Part shown: piece by piece, positions 48,785-57,092 of the stretch
How the letters are laid out: the number at the start of each line of letters is the position of its first letter
Numbering within the stretch: the stretch's first letter is position 1
NCBI RefSeq assembly: GCF_000993805.1
Contig: NZ_CP009961.1
Coordinates: 1,106,453 to 1,170,452 of the forward strand
Direction: 5' to 3'
Source: Thermofilum uzonense
Lineage (GTDB): Archaea; Thermoproteota; Thermoprotei; Thermofilales; Thermofilaceae
Length of the DNA stretch: 64,000 nucleotides
Translations under genes and position numbers: made by a program
Notes under the pieces: generated by a model
The model's database searches: none
Told to the model about the DNA's origin: nothing
The model's input: only the letters and a program-made list of their open reading frames with translations

Positions 48785-50056
48785 ATGAGTGAAAAAGCTG
48801 GGGTTGTTGAAGGCTGGGTATCAAACGTTAAGACTGTTGGAAAAATAACGTTCATTGAGGTTATAGACGATCTTTCTATATCACCTGTTACCGTCGTTGT
48901 GAAAAGAGACAGTGTGGATGCCGAGACATGGAGTAAGGCTTCGTCCATGAAGATTGGTTCGGCGGTAAGGGTAGAGGGTGTTTTTCCCGATATTATCGTT
49001 AGCAGAAAAGGACGTGAGCTCCAAGCCAAAGCAATTACTGTACTTTCAGAGCCCATAGAGTTGCCTCCGATTGATCTTACAGGGAAAACTCCAGCGAGCT
49101 TTGACCTTTACGTGGATTTCAGGTACCTCGCCCTTCGTCTACCTCGATTCAGAGCTGTTTTTATAGCTCGTGCCAAACTAGTTGAGTTTACACGGGAATT
49201 TTTCGCGAAAAATGGCTTCTTAGAGGTACACACGCCTAAGCTCGTAGGCGCAGGTGCCGAGGGGGGTGCTACGCTATTCACTGTCGACTATTTTGGCCAG
49301 AAAGCCTATCTCTCCCAGAGCCCGCAGCTCTACAAGCAAATGTTGATGTGCGGTGTTCCAAGAGTATTCGAAATAACCCCATACTTCAGGGCTGAGAAGT
49401 TTAGCACGCCTAGACACCTCAACGAGAGCTGGGGGTTGGACGTTGAGATGGGTTTCATAGAGGACGAAGAGGATGTGATGAAAGTCCTTGAAGAGTTCAT
49501 CGGGGCATCAATCAACTATTTAAGGATGGAGGTCGGAGACATGCTGAAAACCGTAGGGCTCTCGCTTATAGACCCTCCTTCCTCGATACCTAGGATAACA
49601 TACAGTGAGATTATTGACATTTTAAATAGCATAGGATATAATATACAGTGGGGGGAAGATCTAGACACGCAGGCAGAGAAGAGCCTAGGCGAATACCTCT
49701 CCGCTAAAGGTACTCCAATTTATTTCATCACGAAATACCCTTGGGATGCAAAACCATTCTACATCATGCGTGAAGGCGACAATTTGAGCAAGTCATTTGA
49801 CTTAGATATAAAAGGCATCGAGGTTGCCTCTGGAGGACAGCGAGAACACAGGTACCATGAGCTGGTTCAAAACCTGAAGGCTAAGGGTCTCAGCCTCGAG
49901 GAGTTTTCATTCTATATAAAAGCCTTCATGTACGGTATGCCCCCCCATGGCGGATTTGGGCTTGGACTCGACAGGCTCCTTATGACATTTCTTGGCCTTT
50001 CTAATATACGAGAAGTGGTATTATTTCCAAGAGATCGTTTCAGACTGATTCCTTAG
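48785..50056 (+). CDS. aspS: Aspartyl-tRNA synthetase, archaeal type
   Basis: Class IIb synthetase of 423 residues. The N-terminal OB anticodon-binding domain (VVEGWVSNVKTVGKITFIEV) leads into the catalytic core. Motif 2 is in ITPYFRAEKFSTPRHLNESWGLDVE, SGGQREHRYHEL lies near 360, and motif 3 is PHGGFGLGLDRL. Ending in FPRDRFRLIP is usual. Archaeal enzymes may be nondiscriminating and also charge tRNA-Asn; that cannot be decided here. The frame is open to 48740, but the ATG at 48785, with GGTG upstream, matches the family start. A SWIM-domain gene and RPA follow closely on the same strand. Confidence 0.94.
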   Translation: MSEKAGVVEGWVSNVKTVGKITFIEVIDDLSISPVTVVVKRDSVDAETWSKASSMKIGSAVRVEGVFPDIIVSRKGRELQAKAITVLSEPIELPPIDLTGKTPASFDLYVDFRYLALRLPRFRAVFIARAKLVEFTREFFAKNGFLEVHTPKLVGAGAEGGATLFTVDYFGQKAYLSQSPQLYKQMLMCGVPRVFEITPYFRAEKFSTPRHLNESWGLDVEMGFIEDEEDVMKVLEEFIGASINYLRMEVGDMLKTVGLSLIDPPSSIPRITYSEIIDILNSIGYNIQWGEDLDTQAEKSLGEYLSAKGTPIYFITKYPWDAKPFYIMREGDNLSKSFDLDIKGIEVASGGQREHRYHELVQNLKAKGLSLEEFSFYIKAFMYGMPPHGGFGLGLDRLLMTFLGLSNIREVVLFPRDRFRLIP

Positions 50057-50065
50057 GGGTTAGAT

Positions 50066-50386
50066 TTGTCCTCAAGAAACCTTATGCGTGCTCGAAAGGC
50101 GTTAATGGAGGGAAGGGTCAAGCAGGTAATAGTTGAGAATGTACGGGAAAACGTTGATGTTGAAGTATATATGGTGGAGAGCAAGGATAGGAGGCGTTCC
50201 TACATTGTAATCCCGGGTTTATTTTGTTCATGCGAGGACTTCCTCTTCAACGCGGTTTATCGTGAAAAATCAAAGGCTTGTTACCATATGCTTGCTGTGG
50301 AACTAGCTATAAAAGAGGGAATTGAACTTAAAAGAGAAAAAGTCTCATTTGAAGAATTTTATAAATCGTTTTTAGCCTCGCTTTGA
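50066..50386 (+). CDS. SWIM-type zinc-finger protein
   Basis: Protein of 106 residues. A short N-terminal region with beta strands (RVKQVIVENVRENVDVEVYMVES) leads to the SWIM signature CSC-x14-C-x-H (FCSCEDF...KACYHM), a zinc-binding motif found in DNA- or protein-binding proteins, including archaeal recombination-associated factors. Start is TTG with GGGGTTAGAT upstream. It lies between aspS (9 bases) and the RPA gene (22 bases). Linkage to a single-strand DNA-binding protein suggests a role in DNA repair, as for eukaryotic SWIM proteins of the Shu complex; this is inference. Confidence 0.85.
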   Translation: MSSRNLMRARKALMEGRVKQVIVENVRENVDVEVYMVESKDRRRSYIVIPGLFCSCEDFLFNAVYREKSKACYHMLAVELAIKEGIELKREKVSFEEFYKSFLASL

Positions 50387-50408
50387 AGGATATTACTTAG
50401 GTTGGATC

Positions 50409-51839
50409 ATGTCTTCGCAAGAAAAAGATGAAATCGAAAGGATCATCCAGGATATACTTAAAGCAAGACCCCAGCTGACACGGGAGAAAATAGAGGAGAT
50501 GATCGAGGAAAAAGTCAGGGAGTTTGGCGAGATAATTCGTCGGGATGCTGCAGCATTGATGCTGGCTAAAGAGCTAGGGGTAGTTTTATCGCGAGAAGTC
50601 GCACCCGCATCGCTTACAACTCTTAAGATTAGGGATCTCGCCGCGGGGTTTAGAGGTGTCGATGTTGAAGGTATAATCGTCTTCAATTCAGGTATAAGGA
50701 GGCTAGCCAATGGGAAAAGATATTTCCGTTACGCCTTGGCTGATGAAAGCGGTATAATCTGGGGGGTGGTGTGGGAGGAAAATGTGGAAAAATACTACGA
50801 TCTACTACATATTGGAGCGAGGGTACGACTCCTTAAGGTTTCCGTGAGGAAGTACCGCGACAAGAACGAAATCTTCTTCGAGAAAAACTCCTCGATAAAG
50901 CTCGTTTCCAAGCTGGAATTGGATGAGCTACTCCAGTATATTGACAAGTATAATCCTGGGACGCGACTAGTTAAGACAATTAGAGTGATTTCAATTGACA
51001 ACAAAAAATGCATCTTAGGCATGGATACGAATTGTTCTCCAGTGGCCGTGCTTACTCCTTTTAACGTATCCCCCCTCGAAAATCATTTCATTGTTTTTAG
51101 TGGTTGTCGAGAGTTCACAATGGGTGATATAAGCTTTGCGCAATGTGATGCATCGTCCCAGGAAGTCCTCGATGAGGATCTTGAAAAACAAAAACCTTTC
51201 AACTGCCGCAGGGCCATGGCTAACGATTTTTTTGGTTTTAAAGCCGATGTATTGGGCTATGTCCTCTTCCGGAAAAATGGAGGAAGAGTTTACCTTAGAC
51301 TATTGAGTGGTGGCAGGGAGACGATAGATTCTCTAGTTGTCTCCCATGATAAACCACTAGTGGAGTTCACTATTGGACTAGATCATACCTGTGAAATCGT
51401 GGGAGCACGTTCCTCTGAAGGATATTATAGGGAAACGCCCTGTCTCAAGGTAATTGTTGGAGAACAGTTAAAAAAGCCCCCGCGATACGAATTTTCGAAA
51501 TTCATTGGAATACAGACCTTTGTCTTGAATAGAGCTGTAATTCTTTCGTGGAGCGCCCGTGTTAGGTGTGTAGAGGGAAAGCCACTCTTTCACATGAATT
51601 TTCTCTTCGACGATGGGACTTCGACAAGAAGAGGCATATGTAATGACCCTGTAGTTTTCAAGAAGATTTTCGCGATGCCCCCAGAGGAAGCGTGTGAATT
51701 CTCGCCAAGCACCCTAGACTTACTTATATCTTATCTTACCGAAGAGCTTCAAGGAAGCGAGGTTATACTCAAAGGGATGATGCTTCCTGGAGGTTATCGA
51801 CAACCGCTTATAGTTAGAGATGTCATTTTTAATGGCTAG
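50409..51839 (+). CDS. Replication protein A-like single-stranded DNA-binding protein
   Basis: Protein of 476 residues. The N-terminal helical segment (ARPQLTREKIEEMIEEKVREFGEIIRRDAAALMLAKELGV) is typical of archaeal RPA. The first OB fold is at about 72-165 (TLKIRDLAAGFRGVDVEGIIVF, then RYALADESGIIWGVVWE). At least two more OB-like regions follow, near 270-345 and 360-470. Its expected job is coating single-stranded DNA in replication and repair. It is preceded by AGGTTGGATC. Many Thermoproteales lack a canonical SSB, so its presence is informative for classification. Confidence 0.85.
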   Translation: MSSQEKDEIERIIQDILKARPQLTREKIEEMIEEKVREFGEIIRRDAAALMLAKELGVVLSREVAPASLTTLKIRDLAAGFRGVDVEGIIVFNSGIRRLANGKRYFRYALADESGIIWGVVWEENVEKYYDLLHIGARVRLLKVSVRKYRDKNEIFFEKNSSIKLVSKLELDELLQYIDKYNPGTRLVKTIRVISIDNKKCILGMDTNCSPVAVLTPFNVSPLENHFIVFSGCREFTMGDISFAQCDASSQEVLDEDLEKQKPFNCRRAMANDFFGFKADVLGYVLFRKNGGRVYLRLLSGGRETIDSLVVSHDKPLVEFTIGLDHTCEIVGARSSEGYYRETPCLKVIVGEQLKKPPRYEFSKFIGIQTFVLNRAVILSWSARVRCVEGKPLFHMNFLFDDGTSTRRGICNDPVVFKKIFAMPPEEACEFSPSTLDLLISYLTEELQGSEVILKGMMLPGGYRQPLIVRDVIFNG

Positions 51840-51892
51840 GTTGTGTCTTCCTTACCTATACTTGAATAAAACCAGCACGTCATCGACTATTA

Positions 51893-51913
51893 GTCGTCTT
51901 ATTGTCGTCTTAT
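51893..51913. repeat. Two 10-bp direct repeats, 11-bp period, upstream of Sec61 beta
   Basis: GTCGTCTTAT occurs at 51893-51902 and again at 51904-51913, one DNA turn apart. It lies about 25 bases upstream of the TATA-like GCTTATACA at 51938-51946. The spacing would place two protein contacts on one DNA face, compatible with an activator site, but it may be chance. Confidence 0.35.
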
Positions 51914-51977
51914 GAGGAAATAATAGCATAGCGAAATGCTTATACATTGCCTCTCTTTTGAAGAGTTCGGGGTTTTT

Positions 51978-52181
51978 ATGAGTAAGAGCGGGTCAAAAAG
52001 TAAGAAAAGCCGAAAAGGCGAGAAAGAGAGGAAACCAACAGCTCTCCCGGCAGCCGGTCTCTTGACATTCTACGAAGAGGACATTGGGGGGATAAAGATT
52101 AGACCTGAGTTTGTTGTTGCAGGTACTTTCCTTCTAGCGCTTATCGTCGTGATGGCTCATCTTGGAATTTTCGGGCCGTAA
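51978..52181 (+). CDS. secG: Preprotein translocase subunit Sec61 beta
   Basis: Tail-anchored protein of 67 residues. A lysine/serine-rich cytoplasmic N terminus leads to ALPAAGLLTFYEEDIGGIKIRPEFVV, which is characteristic of archaeal Sec61 beta, and a single C-terminal transmembrane helix. The ATG at 51978, after GGGG, is chosen over one 14 codons upstream that lies on the TATA element. Its last 41 bases overlap the convergent GGGP synthase gene. Confidence 0.92.
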   Translation: MSKSGSKSKKSRKGEKERKPTALPAAGLLTFYEEDIGGIKIRPEFVVAGTFLLALIVVMAHLGIFGP

Positions 52182-52929
52182 CTCCCTCCTCAATAGCAGT
52201 TATTATGGGATGAAGTCTCTTCTTAACGTTATCAACCTCTTCGACGAGCGTTCCTGTAACTATAATATCTGCACCAGCCATAACAAGCTCTCTCGCCGTT
52301 TCCGGCTCCCGTATGCCGCCCCCGACTATTATCGGCAGTGAGACAGTTTTTCGAACAGTCCTTACTACTATCGGAGGAATAGGATCCGCTCCAGAACCCC
52401 CTTCAAGATAAACAAAGCTAAATCCCATATACTCTGCTGCAAGCGCATATGCTGCAACCACATCAGGTTTTTCAAAGGGGAGAGGCCTTGTATAGCTTAC
52501 TAGGGAGACGGCGCCACCCGACCCTAATATGATATAGCCCAAGGAGAGAGCCTCCAGTCCATACCTCTTGACTATTGGTGCACCCTGCATCTGGGCTCCA
52601 GTAATAAAATAGGGATTCTGAGAGTTGAGGACAGACATAAACCATACAGCGTCTGCGTGGCGACTGAGTGCCGAAGGAGTCCCAGGGAAGAGTATTACAG
52701 GAACATTCGTCGAATTTTTAATGGCAAGTACAACTTCATCGGTCATACTTTCAGAGACCCCGATGCTTCCTCCGACCATTATAGCAGATGTTCCAGCCTC
52801 AACTGCTTCAACCGCTATACGGGCGGCTTTTTCTGAAGAAGTCTTATCTGGGTCGATGAGCGTCATGTGAATAGCGCCTTTATCTTTGAGTAGCTGTAGC
52901 AGATAATCCCTAACCTTCGTTTTCCGCAT
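52141..52929 (-). CDS. Geranylgeranylglyceryl phosphate synthase
   Basis: First enzyme of archaeal ether-lipid assembly, joining geranylgeranyl diphosphate to sn-glycerol 1-phosphate. The TIM barrel has about 262 residues. HMTLIDPDKT near the N terminus, IMVGGSIGVS, VILFPGTPSALS, YLEGGSGADPIP and IIVGGGIREPETA are the expected phosphate- and substrate-binding loops. Starts at 52944, 52938 or 52929 are possible; the last is best spaced from GAGGATGAG. It overlaps the end of the Elf1 gene by about 20 bases and the end of Sec61 beta by 41. Its product feeds the UbiA-family enzyme encoded 7 kb away. Confidence 0.93.
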   Translation of the reverse strand: MRKTKVRDYLLQLLKDKGAIHMTLIDPDKTSSEKAARIAVEAVEAGTSAIMVGGSIGVSESMTDEVVLAIKNSTNVPVILFPGTPSALSRHADAVWFMSVLNSQNPYFITGAQMQGAPIVKRYGLEALSLGYIILGSGGAVSLVSYTRPLPFEKPDVVAAYALAAEYMGFSFVYLEGGSGADPIPPIVVRTVRKTVSLPIIVGGGIREPETARELVMAGADIIVTGTLVEEVDNVKKRLHPIITAIEEGVTARKFQDEPSRR

Positions 52930-53203
52930 TATTCTCATCCTCATGTTTTGAGATCACAGTAAGTTTTCCAGCTTCATAATCGTCTAAAAACCTGCTGAAG
53001 TAGTCTACAGGATGGAGATACTGGTTATACTCGTACTCACCTCTCAAACCACAATTAGCACACGTCACAATAACCTTCTTCTCCTTACCTTTCAACACAC
53101 TAACACTCACTGCGGTTGCACCACACGCCGGACATTGAAACACCGTTGGAAGCTTCCTCTTGGGTACCAAGCGTGGACGTGACCGTTTACGTCGTCTTCC
53201 CAT
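52910..53203 (-). CDS. Transcription elongation factor Elf1 homologue
   Basis: Protein of 97 residues. The start MGRRRKRSRPR is followed by FQCPACG...VTCANCGL with the zinc ribbon of the Elf1/ELOF1 family, and then EYEYNQYLHPVDYFSRFLDDYE. In eukaryotes Elf1 binds elongating RNA polymerase II; crenarchaea have a homologue. The acidic tail (EDENNAENEG) is unusual in length. A TATA-like ACTTATATTC at about 53237-53246 on the minus strand serves it. It is translationally coupled to GGGP synthase by overlap. Confidence 0.88.
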   Translation of the reverse strand: MGRRRKRSRPRLVPKRKLPTVFQCPACGATAVSVSVLKGKEKKVIVTCANCGLRGEYEYNQYLHPVDYFSRFLDDYEAGKLTVISKHEDENNAENEG

Positions 53204-53366
53204 ATCTCTAGCCTAAGATATGCGAATTAGATGAAGAATATAAGTTTATGCCGTTAATTCGTGTATTCAAATTATATTCACAAAATCACAAAAGAGAAGA
53301 TCAGTATGTATCCGCTTCCTCTGACAACGGCTTTTAGGAGATTGTATTACAAAAATGCACCTACAA

Positions 53367-54089
53367 TTACTCACAATCTATTAGGCCCTCAATGGCCCTT
53401 CTCATAATAGCATTTTGGCGAGCAAGTTTACATGCAATGCTTTCAGGATTTTCTTCTCCTGGGATTTCAACATTTATGAAAAATCCTGTTCTACCTTCGC
53501 GTGCACGTTTTTCACGCATTGCTACACGCTCAAGAACAGTTTCAATCGAGATACCTAACATTTCCGCAGCCTCTTTTTCCCTGCCTATGATAGACCACTC
53601 CTCATGCCCATAGCCTGTCGGTTCTATAAACAATAGTTGCTTGTTAACCCCCCTAACCCGTACCCCGTCCACAATTTGGTGCATACTGACGGCACCCGCA
53701 AAAAATGGGAACTCTTCTTCTGTTTTCTTGAGCTTCGAGAGTGGGACGGAAATCTCGACATTTTCTTCAACTACAGCCGTAAATCTAGGAGACGTTTGTG
53801 GGGTAGCTTGTACTATTCGATAAAGTAGAATATCGTATCCAGCCTGCTCTAGGGATAGGGCTATCCGCCAGCTAGGAACATATCTCATGTAAAAAATGTC
53901 TATGTCGCTCGAAGGGGTTACATCCCCCCTGGCCAGACTGCCTATCACCAAGGGTTTCTCTTCTAAATTTTCCAAGGCTTTAAGCACTTGAAGCGCTTTC
54001 GCTCTTAGAGAGTTTAAAAGCTTCCAAGTAGACTCAGAATAGACAACTGGCCTTCTATCCCTGAACTTTACTGGCAGTATTTTTGGCAA
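53367..54089 (-). CDS. Nucleotidyltransferase-domain protein
   Basis: Protein of 240 residues. The polymerase-beta-type signature GSLARGDV...SDIDIF occurs at 50-66, with D62 and D64 as metal ligands. A third acidic residue is probably in VEENVEISV near 115. The C-terminal part (GYGHEEWSIIGREKEAAEMLGIS, then VAMREKRAREGRTGFF) is helical, perhaps substrate-binding. It matches archaeal predicted nucleotidyltransferases (COG2413). Substrate unknown. It starts 35 bases inside the upstream zinc-ribbon gene, so the two are coupled. Confidence 0.85.
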   Translation of the reverse strand: MPKILPVKFRDRRPVVYSESTWKLLNSLRAKALQVLKALENLEEKPLVIGSLARGDVTPSSDIDIFYMRYVPSWRIALSLEQAGYDILLYRIVQATPQTSPRFTAVVEENVEISVPLSKLKKTEEEFPFFAGAVSMHQIVDGVRVRGVNKQLLFIEPTGYGHEEWSIIGREKEAAEMLGISIETVLERVAMREKRAREGRTGFFINVEIPGEENPESIACKLARQNAIMRRAIEGLIDCE

Positions 54090-54444
54090 GGGCTTTCACT
54101 TTATAAGAAGTCTCAAGTATTTGCAATAGCATCATTATGGCCTTTCCAATCTCGTACATATCTTCAGGACTGGAGACAACACTAAGGCTATTTTGCAGAA
54201 TCTGAAGTTTCTCTACAACGGTTTGCTCCAAAGACTGTAGCACAAGCCCAGAGCGCGCACGTAACTCCTCTTCATCGCTCATAACAAGAATGAACTTTTG
54301 ACCACACTTAGGACATATAACTTCTCCTGACTTCAAACGGAACAGTGGTACATTGCAATAAGGGCAAGTCTTATCCAGCATTGTGGCCCCAGACTTCAAC
54401 AGAGAAGCCATCTTTGCTAGAACCGCTTTTTCCTCCTCTGCCAT
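54055..54444 (-). CDS. Sjogren's/scleroderma autoantigen 1-type zinc-ribbon protein (UPF0148)
   Basis: Protein of 129 residues. The N-terminal MASLLKSGATMLDKTCPYCNVPLFRLKSGEVICPKCG is the family hallmark, a zinc ribbon with two CxxC pairs. A helical C-terminal half follows, possibly a coiled coil. Archaeal members are uncharacterised; the human relative is a small zinc-ribbon protein. It overlaps the nucleotidyltransferase gene by 35 bases and is divergent from the ZPR1-like gene. Confidence 0.88.
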   Translation of the reverse strand: MAEEEKAVLAKMASLLKSGATMLDKTCPYCNVPLFRLKSGEVICPKCGQKFILVMSDEEELRARSGLVLQSLEQTVVEKLQILQNSLSVVSSPEDMYEIGKAIMMLLQILETSYKVKALAKNTASKVQG

Positions 54445-54499
54445 TCCGGAACACCTATATTTTTTATCCTGCCAGCCCAGCTAAATTTATTGTGTAAGT

Positions 54500-55072
54500 A
54501 TGGGGAGCCTGGACAAACTACAAAACATCGATAAAGTAACCAATTTCGGCAGGAAAGTTGGCGAGTTTACAATGGTGTGTCCCTTCTGTGGGGGGCCCCT
54601 CAATGTCACAGAGGCCGAGTACGAGATACCCATGCTGGGGAAAGTTTTAATTATTAGCAAGAAGTGCTCAAAGTGCGGCTATAAGAGAAATGACATAATC
54701 CCCTTAGAGTATCGCAGGCATACAAGGCTTTACATGAAGGTAGAGGCTCCTGAAGACTTTAGGGTTAAAGTTGTTCGCTCTCCTACGACTAGGATATTGA
54801 TTCCCGAACTTGGACTTGAGGTAGAGCCTGGCATAGATGCTGAAATGTTTGTAACAAATATTGAGGGCTTGCTTTATCTCTTCCTTGACGCCTTGAAGAG
54901 GCTGAAAGTTCTTGATAAGGAGGTAGACACGAGCAGCGCTGAGCGAGTGCTTGAAGAAATAATAGAGCAACAGAAAGGGGGGTTTACCGTGATCTTAGAG
55001 GATGTTAATGGGTTAAGTCTCTTCTTGCCTGAAGGAAAGAATATATTAGTTATCACGGAAGAAGTCGAATAA
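54500..55072 (+). CDS. ZPR1-related zinc-finger protein
   Basis: Protein of 190 residues. CPFCGG...KKCSKCGYKRNDIIPLE near 27-70 is the ZPR1 zinc finger. It is followed by an A/B-type beta domain (KVEAPEDFRVKVVRSPTTRILIPELGLEVEPG), as in the archaeal single-copy ZPR1 proteins. Eukaryotic ZPR1 binds EF-1A and has been implicated as its chaperone; the EF-1alpha gene is about 7 kb away. A direct role in this organism is inference. Confidence 0.9.
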   Translation: MGSLDKLQNIDKVTNFGRKVGEFTMVCPFCGGPLNVTEAEYEIPMLGKVLIISKKCSKCGYKRNDIIPLEYRRHTRLYMKVEAPEDFRVKVVRSPTTRILIPELGLEVEPGIDAEMFVTNIEGLLYLFLDALKRLKVLDKEVDTSSAERVLEEIIEQQKGGFTVILEDVNGLSLFLPEGKNILVITEEVE

Positions 55073-55081
55073 TTGCCTGCG

Positions 55082-56980
55082 CTAGAATGTGTCTAGTCTC
55101 CTTTGATAGCTTGACTTTATTTCATCTATTTTTCCGTTCTTAACAGCCCTTACGTATTTATCCAAGCCTTTAAATAAGTAGAGTTCGCGTACCCAGGACC
55201 TCCTAATGTACGCGTATTTTTCATGGGGGTCAGATATGTTTACTATCTCGAATACCTTTGATGTTTTTCCTGGCTGGTATCCTAGTACCCTCCCTATACG
55301 CTGTATCATCTGTCGCACCTCGCCACTTCCCTCAAATATTACGGCTATCTCTGCATCTGGAACAGTTATTCCCTCGTCAAGAACGGTTGTAGAGACGATT
55401 ATGTTGGCTCTCCCTTCAAGGAAATCCTTGAATACAAGCTCTCTCTTAGCTGTGGGGGTTTCTCCGGTAATCATTACGACCTTGTAACCCCTCTCACGTA
55501 GACTGGAATATATCTTCTCAGCTGTCTTCAGGTATTGGGTGAACACTAGAGTTTTGGCTGAAGGATAAGTGTTCAAAATCTCTACAAGTTTTGCCAATTT
55601 TTCCTCCTCGCTCTGTACGAAGTACGAGCGGTACTCCTCTATGGGGGCGACTACTTTAAGCCTTACGAGGTCTTCGTAAGAGAGAGTGTAAAGCAGTTCT
55701 CCGCAGAGCTCGTAGAGTAAATTGTGGTTGTTATCTCTGCGAGTAGGAGTCGCTGAAAGGGCGAGCCTATAGAGCGAGTCCAGTCTTAGAGCCACGTTCT
55801 TGAATGTTGTAGCCGGGACGTGGTGAGCCTCATCAAAGATGGCTAGTTCAAATTTATCTTTAATGTGGTCTATGTATTTTACAGCACTTGTGTATGTTGC
55901 AATCGTTATCTCCCTAATCTTCTGTTCACCCGCGCCTAAGATTCCTACAAAACGTCTGGGAAGCCCTAAATATTTTTCGAGATAGTCAAGCCAAGTCGTC
56001 ATAAGCTCTTGTGTGGTAACGAGAATTAGAGTTGGCTTTCGCAACCTATAAATGGCTTCCAGAGCTATGAATGATTTTCCTCCTCTGGTGAAAATAGCTA
56101 TGGTTCCCCTTTTACGGCGCATCCATAGCTCAAGCGCTTCCTGCTGATGTGGTAGGAGCGAAAAAGCCTTGTTCAAGGTAAGCGAAAAAGAAGGCTTCTC
56201 CTCTATAAGCGTCTCGACTTTGAATCCGAGGCTTTGGAGCTTAGCGATATATTTGTCAATTAGCGCGATAGGGGCTACTAACGTCTTTTCGATCCAATTC
56301 CACTTTGACACACGAAAAGTCCTAGTCACTAGTTCAGAGCCTTGGTACTCGTTATTAGGACCTAGTATTGGTTTTTCAATATTGTAAGTTAAGACCCCTT
56401 CATCCAACAATATTTTAGATAAAGTCCGATCCACGACTTTAAACTGAATCTGAAGCACTGCATCCTTGCGCGAAACTTTTACCGTCATCAAGTCCGGATC
56501 ATGTTCTAGCCTAATCCCATGCTCTTTATGCAGGAGTTCAGTGAAAACGGATAAGTTTACCAGCGACTTTAGATAAATTCTCCCATACTTTATCTCCAAA
56601 AATTCGGATAATTTTTCATCCCTTATTATCTTATCCAAGACCTCTTTAGATCCTCTTATCTGTAAAAACTCTGTTAGAATAAGAGAATCTTTTGAGCCAA
56701 CGTGTTCTCTCTGTGAAGTATGAATTAACAATATTTCTCGAACCTGATCTTCGTTTAGCGTGGAGAATCTTCGGAGTACATGTAGAGTTGCCTCGAGTTC
56801 GCTTCTATTCAACTCATTTATCTTCTGCGGAACAGCGACCCATGTCTTGTCGTCCGGGTTGAAGACAGCTATTTTTCTAGCACTAGCCAGAAACTCTTCA
56901 AACTCATACCGGCTTAGACCCTTTTTATTTTTAAAATAGAGCCTCAGCTTTTTGTCGTCATCGTTCACCATGGAAGTCAC
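55082..56980 (-). CDS. XPB/Rad25-like superfamily 2 DNA helicase
   Basis: Protein of 632 residues. About 265 residues of N-terminal extension precede a helicase core. The core has LLPHQQEAL near 275, motif I TRGGKS at 298-303, DEAHH near 374 (motif II), SATPTRR (motif III), FTQYLK (motif IV), VSTTVLDEGITVPDA (motif V) and QRIGRVLG (motif VI). The order and spacing are XPB/ERCC3-like. Motif I departs from the usual GxGKT by having arginine in place of the first glycine. No Bax1 nuclease gene is adjacent, unlike in many archaea. The GTG start follows GGAGGTGAT. Confidence 0.88.
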   Translation of the reverse strand: MTSMVNDDDKKLRLYFKNKKGLSRYEFEEFLASARKIAVFNPDDKTWVAVPQKINELNRSELEATLHVLRRFSTLNEDQVREILLIHTSQREHVGSKDSLILTEFLQIRGSKEVLDKIIRDEKLSEFLEIKYGRIYLKSLVNLSVFTELLHKEHGIRLEHDPDLMTVKVSRKDAVLQIQFKVVDRTLSKILLDEGVLTYNIEKPILGPNNEYQGSELVTRTFRVSKWNWIEKTLVAPIALIDKYIAKLQSLGFKVETLIEEKPSFSLTLNKAFSLLPHQQEALELWMRRKRGTIAIFTRGGKSFIALEAIYRLRKPTLILVTTQELMTTWLDYLEKYLGLPRRFVGILGAGEQKIREITIATYTSAVKYIDHIKDKFELAIFDEAHHVPATTFKNVALRLDSLYRLALSATPTRRDNNHNLLYELCGELLYTLSYEDLVRLKVVAPIEEYRSYFVQSEEEKLAKLVEILNTYPSAKTLVFTQYLKTAEKIYSSLRERGYKVVMITGETPTAKRELVFKDFLEGRANIIVSTTVLDEGITVPDAEIAVIFEGSGEVRQMIQRIGRVLGYQPGKTSKVFEIVNISDPHEKYAYIRRSWVRELYLFKGLDKYVRAVKNGKIDEIKSSYQRRLDTF

Positions 56981-57092
56981 AGATCACCTCCTTCTTCATC
57001 GGCCGAAAGTAAAATACTTCCCCCAGATATAAGCTCGCCGATTAACGGAAAATTTAAATGAGTTTGAATGTAGGCTAGCAAGGGTTTGTGTC

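Noticed and set aside
53270..53400. Short plus-strand frame of about 35 codons upstream of the nucleotidyltransferase end
   Set aside because: No ribosome-binding site or conserved motif, and it runs into the antisense of the nucleotidyltransferase gene.
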